Origin: Spartobacteria bacterium UBA695
Lineage (GTDB): Bacteria; Verrucomicrobiota; Verrucomicrobiia; Chthoniobacterales; Chthoniobacteraceae
Length of the DNA: 64,000 bases
NCBI GenBank assembly: GCA_002298145.1
Contig: DBMP01000009.1
Span: 12,846-76,845, forward strand
Direction: 5' to 3'
Below are positions 59,613-64,000 of this stretch, in pieces. The notes under the pieces were generated by a model, which was not told where the DNA came from, searched no databases, and saw nothing but the letters and a program-made list of their open reading frames with translations. Within the stretch, counting starts at the first letter, position 1, and each line of letters starts with the position of its first letter. Position numbers and translations under genes: made by a program.

Positions 59613-61637
59613 ATGTTTCGCAATTTGATCGTTGGCTGCGTCCTCTGGCTGACGGGGATTCCCATGATGGCCCAGGCCCAGGACGTGGAGAATGGCTCTC
59701 CGCAAGTCCAGGCCGAGCTCGTCGCCGACACCACGGCCATCGCCCCCGGCAAACCGTTCCTGGCCGCCCTCCACCTTCGCATCCGGCCCGGCTGGCACGT
59801 TTACTGGGAGAACCCGGGCGACTCCGGCCTGCCCGTGACGCTCGCCTGGAAGCTCCCCGAAGGCTGGAAGGCCGGGAAGCTGCAATGGCCCATCCCCCAG
59901 AAACACCTGGAAGACGGCGGCCTCGTCACCTACGGCTATGAAGGGGAAGTGCTCCTGCTGGCCGAGCTGACGCCGCCCGCCAACCTCGCTCCCGGGGAAA
60001 AAATCACGCTCCCCGCCCGCGCCACCTGGCTCGTTTGCGAGAAAACCTGCGTCCCCGGCAGCGCCGAGGTAGCCCTTACGCTCCCGGCCTCCCCCACCCC
60101 ACAGGCCTCCCCCGTGGCCCCCACCATCGAGGCCACGCAAGCGCGCCTGCCGCAGCCCGGCCCCGTCCCGTACCGCATTTCCTGGGAACCGGGCGACGCC
60201 GAGATGCGCCTGAAGGTGGAGGGGCTCCCGGCACAGGCCAAGGCGGATTTTTACCCGATCACTCCCGGCGCCTCGCACCCCGAATGGACTTCCGGCGGCC
60301 TGCTGCGGGTGCCGTACACGGATGAGAAACCGGCGGCAGTCCGGGGCTTGCTCCTGGTGGACGACGGCGGCGGGCAAAAAGGCTGGATCGTCGAACAACC
60401 CCTCGGGGCCACCGCGCCCGGCACCTCCACCGCACCGGAAGGCACCCCACAGCTCACCCTGGCGCGCGCGCTCGGGTTCGGCTTTTTGGGCGGCTTTATT
60501 TTGAACCTCATGCCGTGCGTGCTGCCGGTCATCGCGCTGAAGATTTTCGGTTTCCTGAAAGAAGCGGGCGAATCGCGCCAGCGGGTCTTTCGCTCGGGCC
60601 TGGCCTTTGTGGGCGGGATTTTCGCCTGGTTCATGGGCCTGGCCGTGCTGATCTGCGTGGCCCGGGGAGCCGGGAAAGAGGTAACGTGGGCCTTCCAGTT
60701 CCAGAACCCGGTATTCGTCCTCGGGATGATGCTCTTGGTATTCGTCTTCGCCCTCAACCTGCTGGGGGTCTTCGAGATCTGGGTGCCCGGGACGAATAAG
60801 CTGGCCGCCCTCTCGGAAAAGGAGGGCTACGGCGGCGCGTTCCTGCACGGGATGTTCGCGACCCTGCTGGCCACCCCCTGCACAGCCCCGTTCCTGGGCT
60901 CGGCGCTGGCCTTTGCCTTTACCCAGAGCACGCCGGTGACGCTCTCGATGTTCGCCTCGATCGCGGCGGGCATGAGCGTGCCCTACCTGCTGCTGACGGC
61001 CAACCCCGGGTGGATGCGCTGGCTGCCCAAGCCGGGGATGTGGATGGTGCGCCTCAAGCAGGCGTTTGGCTTCCTGATGCTCGGCACGGTGGTCTGGCTC
61101 CTAGGGGTGCTGGGAGCGCAGAAGGGGACGGCGGAAGCCGTTGGCGCGGCGTGGATTTTACTGGGCGTGGGCGGCGCATGCTGGATCTTCGGCGCTTGGT
61201 GCACGCCCTCGGCACGGCGGCCGCAGCGCTACCTGGCCGTGGGGGCGATGGTGGTCCTGGTCGGCGCGGGGTTCAACCTGGCCTCCAACCAGAAAGCCCC
61301 AGCCGAGGCAGACTGGGAGGCATGGTCGCCCGAGCGCGTGGTGGAGCTGCAAAAAGCGGGCACCCCGTACTTCGTCGACTTCACCGCCGACTGGTGCCTG
61401 AACTGCAAGTACAACGAAAAATTTGTCCTCAGCACCGACGCGGTGAAGGAAGCCCTCAAAGGCTACGTAAAGCTCCGGGCCGACTGGACCAAGGGCGATC
61501 CGCGCATCACCGCCGAGCTCAAAAAGCTGGGCCGTGGCGGCGTGCCGGTCTACGTCGTGGACCATTCCGACGGCTCCGAGCCAAAGGTCCTGCCGGAGCT
61601 GCTGACCCAGCCGGTCGTGACCGAGGCGCTGAAGTAA
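59613..61637 (+). CDS. dsbD: Thiol:disulfide interchange protein, DsbD-like
   Basis: This 675-residue inner-membrane protein carries electrons from cytoplasmic thioredoxin to periplasmic partners. A signal peptide (FRNLIVGCVLWLTGIPMMAQA) is followed by a DsbD/ScsB-like N-terminal beta domain with GKPFLAALHLRIRPGWHVYW near residue 46. It also has CEKTCVPGSAEV near 143, the ScsB-type alpha-domain cysteine pair. Eight membrane helices (about 285-560) contain NLMPCVLPVIALK and ATPCTAPFLGSAL, the paired CcdA cysteines. The C-terminal thioredoxin domain has DWCLNCKYNE near 592. All expected cysteines are present. It stands alone, divergent from the SDR gene. Confidence 0.94.
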   Translation: MFRNLIVGCVLWLTGIPMMAQAQDVENGSPQVQAELVADTTAIAPGKPFLAALHLRIRPGWHVYWENPGDSGLPVTLAWKLPEGWKAGKLQWPIPQKHLEDGGLVTYGYEGEVLLLAELTPPANLAPGEKITLPARATWLVCEKTCVPGSAEVALTLPASPTPQASPVAPTIEATQARLPQPGPVPYRISWEPGDAEMRLKVEGLPAQAKADFYPITPGASHPEWTSGGLLRVPYTDEKPAAVRGLLLVDDGGGQKGWIVEQPLGATAPGTSTAPEGTPQLTLARALGFGFLGGFILNLMPCVLPVIALKIFGFLKEAGESRQRVFRSGLAFVGGIFAWFMGLAVLICVARGAGKEVTWAFQFQNPVFVLGMMLLVFVFALNLLGVFEIWVPGTNKLAALSEKEGYGGAFLHGMFATLLATPCTAPFLGSALAFAFTQSTPVTLSMFASIAAGMSVPYLLLTANPGWMRWLPKPGMWMVRLKQAFGFLMLGTVVWLLGVLGAQKGTAEAVGAAWILLGVGGACWIFGAWCTPSARRPQRYLAVGAMVVLVGAGFNLASNQKAPAEADWEAWSPERVVELQKAGTPYFVDFTADWCLNCKYNEKFVLSTDAVKEALKGYVKLRADWTKGDPRITAELKKLGRGGVPVYVVDHSDGSEPKVLPELLTQPVVTEALK

Positions 61638-61657
61638 TCCGGCGAGGCCATGGGGGG

Positions 61658-61684
61658 GCGTGCCCGAGTGCCACTCGGACACGC
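61658..61684. repeat. REP-like palindrome downstream of dsbD
   Basis: GCGTG-C-CCGAGTG and CACTCGG-A-CACGC form 12 base pairs with one C-A mismatch around a single-base loop. No T-tract follows, so a REP-like or transcript-stabilising element is more likely than a terminator. Between here and pgsA, GCGGGGCA and TGCCCCGC also form an 8-base inverted pair around TATACT. Confidence 0.5.
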
Positions 61685-61769
61685 GGAGCGGGGGTAAGAG
61701 AAAAAGGGAGCTTAAACCTATCCCTTCCCTTCCGCGGGGCAACCACGCTATACTGCCCCGCTTACCCCA

Positions 61770-62366
61770 ATGACCACCGCCAACAAGATCACCCTCCTGC
61801 GCATCCTCGCGATCCCCGTGTTCGTGACGCTGGCGATCTATTATGGAAACGGCGTGCAGACCGGCCATCCCCGGGAGTGGCAGCGCTGGGCGGCCATAGC
61901 GGTCTTCGCCCTGGCGGCGGCCAGCGACGGCCTGGATGGCTTCGTCGCCCGCCACTTTAACCAGCGCACCCGGCTCGGCCTGATCCTCGACCCCCTGGCC
62001 GATAAAGGCCTGCTCCTTTCGGCCATTGTCACCCTCTCCTTCTCCAACTGGCATTACGAATTCCCGCTCTGGTTCCCGATCCTCGTCGTCAGCCGCGACG
62101 CCGTCGTGGTCCTCGGCGCGCTGCTCGTCCACTACCTCAACGGCAAGGTCGCCGTGCGCCCGCGCTGGACGGGCAAAACCGCCACCGCCCTGCAAATGGC
62201 CGCGATCATCGCCGCCATGCTCCAGTTCAACCAACTCAGCTTCCCACCCTTTACCTGGATGAGCGGCCTTGTCGCCGCCGCCGGGCTCTTTACCCTCGTT
62301 TCGGGAATCGGATACGTCATCGACGGCATCCGGCAACTCCAGGCCGGAGGTCACGCCTCAGTATAA
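61770..62366 (+). CDS. pgsA: CDP-diacylglycerol-glycerol-3-phosphate 3-phosphatidyltransferase
   Basis: This 198-residue membrane enzyme makes phosphatidylglycerol phosphate, the first committed step to anionic lipids. The CDP-alcohol phosphotransferase motif is complete: SDGLDGFVARHFNQ then GLILDPLADKG around residues 51-80, with the D-G-x2-A-R and G-x3-D-x3-D residues. Several membrane helices follow. It lies 4 bases before der, so the two are probably cotranscribed. Confidence 0.94.
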   Translation: MTTANKITLLRILAIPVFVTLAIYYGNGVQTGHPREWQRWAAIAVFALAAASDGLDGFVARHFNQRTRLGLILDPLADKGLLLSAIVTLSFSNWHYEFPLWFPILVVSRDAVVVLGALLVHYLNGKVAVRPRWTGKTATALQMAAIIAAMLQFNQLSFPPFTWMSGLVAAAGLFTLVSGIGYVIDGIRQLQAGGHASV

Positions 62367-62370
62367 AGCC

Positions 62371-63780
62371 ATGAAAACCGTCGCCATTGTCGGCCGCCCC
62401 AACGTGGGCAAATCCGCCCTCTTCAACCGCCTCGCCCGCCGCCGCATCTCCATCGTGCACGACCAGCCCGGCGTCACGCGCGACCGCATCTTCGCCGAAT
62501 GCCGCTGGGACGAGGTCGGGCAACCCTTTCAACTGATCGACACGGGCGGCATCGGCAGCGACGTCGATACGAGCTTCACCCAGCAGGTGGAGGTCGAAGT
62601 AAGCCTCGCCATGGAGGCCGCCGACGTCATCCTCTTCCTGGTTGACGCCCAGGCGGGCCTCAACCCCGTGGACCAGGAGCTCGCCCGACAGCTCCGCCGC
62701 GTGAAAAAGCCGATCCTGCTGGTCGTCAACAAAGTGGACCACGAGAAGCACGCCGAGCTGGATAGCGACTTCGCCCGGCTCGGGTTTAAAGAGACCGTCT
62801 CCATCAGCGCCGAGCACAACCGGGGCATGCTCGATCTGCTTTCCCTGATCCGCGCCCACCTGCCCGAGGTGCTGCCCGGGGAGGAGGAGAAGATCCCCGA
62901 GCCGCCGCTGGAGCTGGCCATCGTAGGCCGCCCGAATGTCGGCAAATCCTCGCTCATCAACGCCATTTTGCGCGACCGCCGCACCCTCGTCTCGCCCATC
63001 TCCGGCACCACGCGCGATGCCGTGGACGTCCCCTACGAATGGGGCGGCCGCAGCTACACGCTGATCGACACCGCAGGCATCCGCCCCGCGGGCAAACAGG
63101 AATCCTCCGTGGAGGTTTTCAGCGTCATGCGTTCGGAGCGAACCATCCGCCGCGCCGATCTCTGCGTGCTGGTCATCGATGCCGTCGAGGGCGTCACAGC
63201 CCAGGACAAGCGCATCGCCGGGCTCATCCAGGAAGCCGGAAAGCCGTGCATGGTGGCCGTCAATAAATGGGACCTGGTCAGCGAAATCCAGGGCAACCGC
63301 AAAGAGCAGCTCGCGGGCCGCAAGGAGCAGCTGGAGGCGCTGCTGGAGCGCATCCGCGTGGAGCTTTTCTTCGTCGATTACGCCCCCATCGTCGTCACCT
63401 CCGCCCACGAGGGCGAGGGCGTGCAGCGGGTTCTCAAAATGATCGAGCAGATCCGCGAAGGGGCCCAGGCGCGCATCAGCACCGGGGCGCTTAACCGGGT
63501 CCTCTCGGAGGCGATGACCCTTCACCCGGCCCCCACCCGCTCCAACAAGCGCTTTAAAATCATCTACGCCACCCAGCCCGAGCGCAACGACCCGCGCCGC
63601 ACGCCCATCCCCACGCCCACCCTGCTGCTCTTTGTCAACCAGGCCGACCTGCTCATCGCGAGCTACCGGAAGTACCTGGAAACGAAGATCCGCGAGGAAG
63701 TCCCGTGGACCGGCCTGCCGCTGAAGTTCTACTTCAAGGAGCGCGAAGCCCGGGGCCGCCGCGCCCATTTGGAGGAGTAA
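62371..63780 (+). CDS. der: Ribosome biogenesis GTPase Der (EngA)
   Basis: This 469-residue protein has two tandem G domains and acts in 50S subunit assembly. G1 motifs are GRPNVGKSALF near residue 8 and GRPNVGKSSLI near 185. DTGGIG and DTAGIR mark the G3 regions, and NKVDHEK and NKWDLV the G4 regions. The C-terminal KH-like domain has NKRFKIIYATQ near 391 and LLFVNQADL near 419. The ATG at 62371 is chosen over 62269 because it starts directly with MKTVAIVGRPN. It is the last gene before the foldback element. Confidence 0.97.
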   Translation: MKTVAIVGRPNVGKSALFNRLARRRISIVHDQPGVTRDRIFAECRWDEVGQPFQLIDTGGIGSDVDTSFTQQVEVEVSLAMEAADVILFLVDAQAGLNPVDQELARQLRRVKKPILLVVNKVDHEKHAELDSDFARLGFKETVSISAEHNRGMLDLLSLIRAHLPEVLPGEEEKIPEPPLELAIVGRPNVGKSSLINAILRDRRTLVSPISGTTRDAVDVPYEWGGRSYTLIDTAGIRPAGKQESSVEVFSVMRSERTIRRADLCVLVIDAVEGVTAQDKRIAGLIQEAGKPCMVAVNKWDLVSEIQGNRKEQLAGRKEQLEALLERIRVELFFVDYAPIVVTSAHEGEGVQRVLKMIEQIREGAQARISTGALNRVLSEAMTLHPAPTRSNKRFKIIYATQPERNDPRRTPIPTPTLLLFVNQADLLIASYRKYLETKIREEVPWTGLPLKFYFKEREARGRRAHLEE

Positions 63781-63804
63781 CACAATTTACACAGACAAAA
63801 GGCA

Positions 63805-63972
63805 TTAAGGGCACCTCTGGAAACCGGGGCATGGCAGCCATGAAGGATTTTTGATGACCTTTTGGCCTCATATTTCGGGCAATATTGATCAATATTGACT
63901 GAAAAATGAGGTCGAAAGGGCGCAAAAAGACAAAATGGATGACGTGCCGCCGGTTTCCAGAGGTGCCCTTAA
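63805..63972. mobile_element. 168-bp foldback (MITE-like) element with 23-bp perfect terminal inverted repeats
   Basis: The ends 63805-63827 (starting TTAAGGGCACCTCTGG) and 63950-63972 (ending CCAGAGGTGCCCTTAA) are perfect inverted copies of 23 bases. The centre is a perfect 18-base palindrome, CAATATTGATCAATATTG (63880-63897). Further imperfect arms (CCTCAT/ATGAGG) let the whole element fold on itself. It has no coding capacity. The outermost TTAA on both sides may be part of the ends or a target duplication. Confidence 0.8.
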
Positions 63973-63975
63973 GTC

Positions 63976-64000
63976 TCACGCAAAGGCGCAAAGAAGAGAC
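63976..64000. repeat. Start of another TCACGCAAAG-family repeat (cut by the window edge)
   Basis: The sequence TCACGCAAAGGCGCAAAG begins 3 bases after the foldback element and matches the left end of the 5022-5085 repeat. Its right part lies outside the window. Confidence 0.65.

Noticed and set aside
59363..59782. N-terminal extension of the SDR frame by 140 residues
   Set aside because: The extension shows no similarity to SDRs, overlaps the dsbD start on the other strand, and a good ribosome site precedes the ATG at 59362.
61658..61684. Intrinsic terminator after dsbD
   Set aside because: The hairpin is strong but no T-tract follows on either strand within 10 bases, so it is listed as a REP-like palindrome.
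1..64000. CRISPR array or cas genes
   Set aside because: No regularly spaced direct repeats with unique spacers and no Cas motifs were seen. The palindromes at 15755-15889 differ from each other and are not evenly spaced.

Overview
This window is a chromosomal segment of a GC-rich Gram-negative bacterium, most likely a member of the Verrucomicrobiota or a close PVC relative. The reasons are the mix of a TIGR03790-family secreted protein, a DUF2851 protein, a compact nusA-infB-rbfA-nrnA-truB-ribF cluster without rimP, weak Shine-Dalgarno sites, frequent GTG starts and short palindromic repeats. No rRNA or taxonomic marker was compared, so this is inference.

Layout. (1) 1-2.3 kb: the N-terminal part of a type I restriction-modification methyltransferase (hsdM, cut by the window edge), an unassigned reading frame, and a tRNA-Gly(UCC) with its terminator. 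(2) 2.4-12.4 kb: housekeeping genes, including an information-processing operon on the minus strand (nusA, infB, rbfA, nrnA, truB, ribF) and a YycJ-like metallo-beta-lactamase-fold hydrolase. nusA has a sigma70-type promoter followed by a terminator hairpin just before its start codon, which looks like an attenuator. (3) 12.4-26.7 kb: secreted and signalling genes, recN, a low-GC gene with a nucleoside-deoxyribosyltransferase/TIR-like domain plus helical repeats, a large FHA-FHA-coiled-coil-receiver protein, an ABCG-type half transporter and a stand-alone 5'-3' exonuclease. (4) 26.7-54.4 kb: a cluster of about 20 genes for surface polysaccharide (O-antigen or exopolysaccharide). (5) 54.5-64 kb: a secreted PV(G/A)E-repeat protein, an FKBP isomerase, HflX, a small C2H2-finger/HTH gene pair, an SDR with an altered active site, a DsbD-like protein, PgsA and Der, ending in a foldback (MITE-like) element.

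The polysaccharide cluster encodes CDP-glucose synthesis (rfbF), 4,6-dehydration (rfbG) and 3-deoxygenation (rfbH). These are followed by an NAD-dependent reductase/epimerase and an acetolactate-synthase-like ThDP enzyme. This combination matches the known route to CDP-linked branched 3,6-dideoxyhexoses of the yersiniose type (YerE/YerF). The dedicated reductase partner of RfbH (AscD/DdhD) is not in the window. A Wzy/ligase-like membrane protein, a Wzx-like flippase, a remnant of a second flippase, many GT2 and GT4 glycosyltransferases, a GT39-like membrane protein with a DPM1-like partner, a polysaccharide pyruvyl transferase and its iron-sulfur neighbour complete the set. Two proteins have unusual architectures: a GT2-transmembrane-PAS fusion and a GT9-GT2-GT4 triple fusion.

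The main candidates for undescribed biology are the branched-sugar branch of the cluster, the two glycosyltransferase fusions, the PV(G/A)E-repeat secreted protein, the low-GC deoxyribosyltransferase-like/repeat gene, the FHA-receiver protein, and a gene whose start codon and signal-peptide region are built from inserted palindromic repeats.
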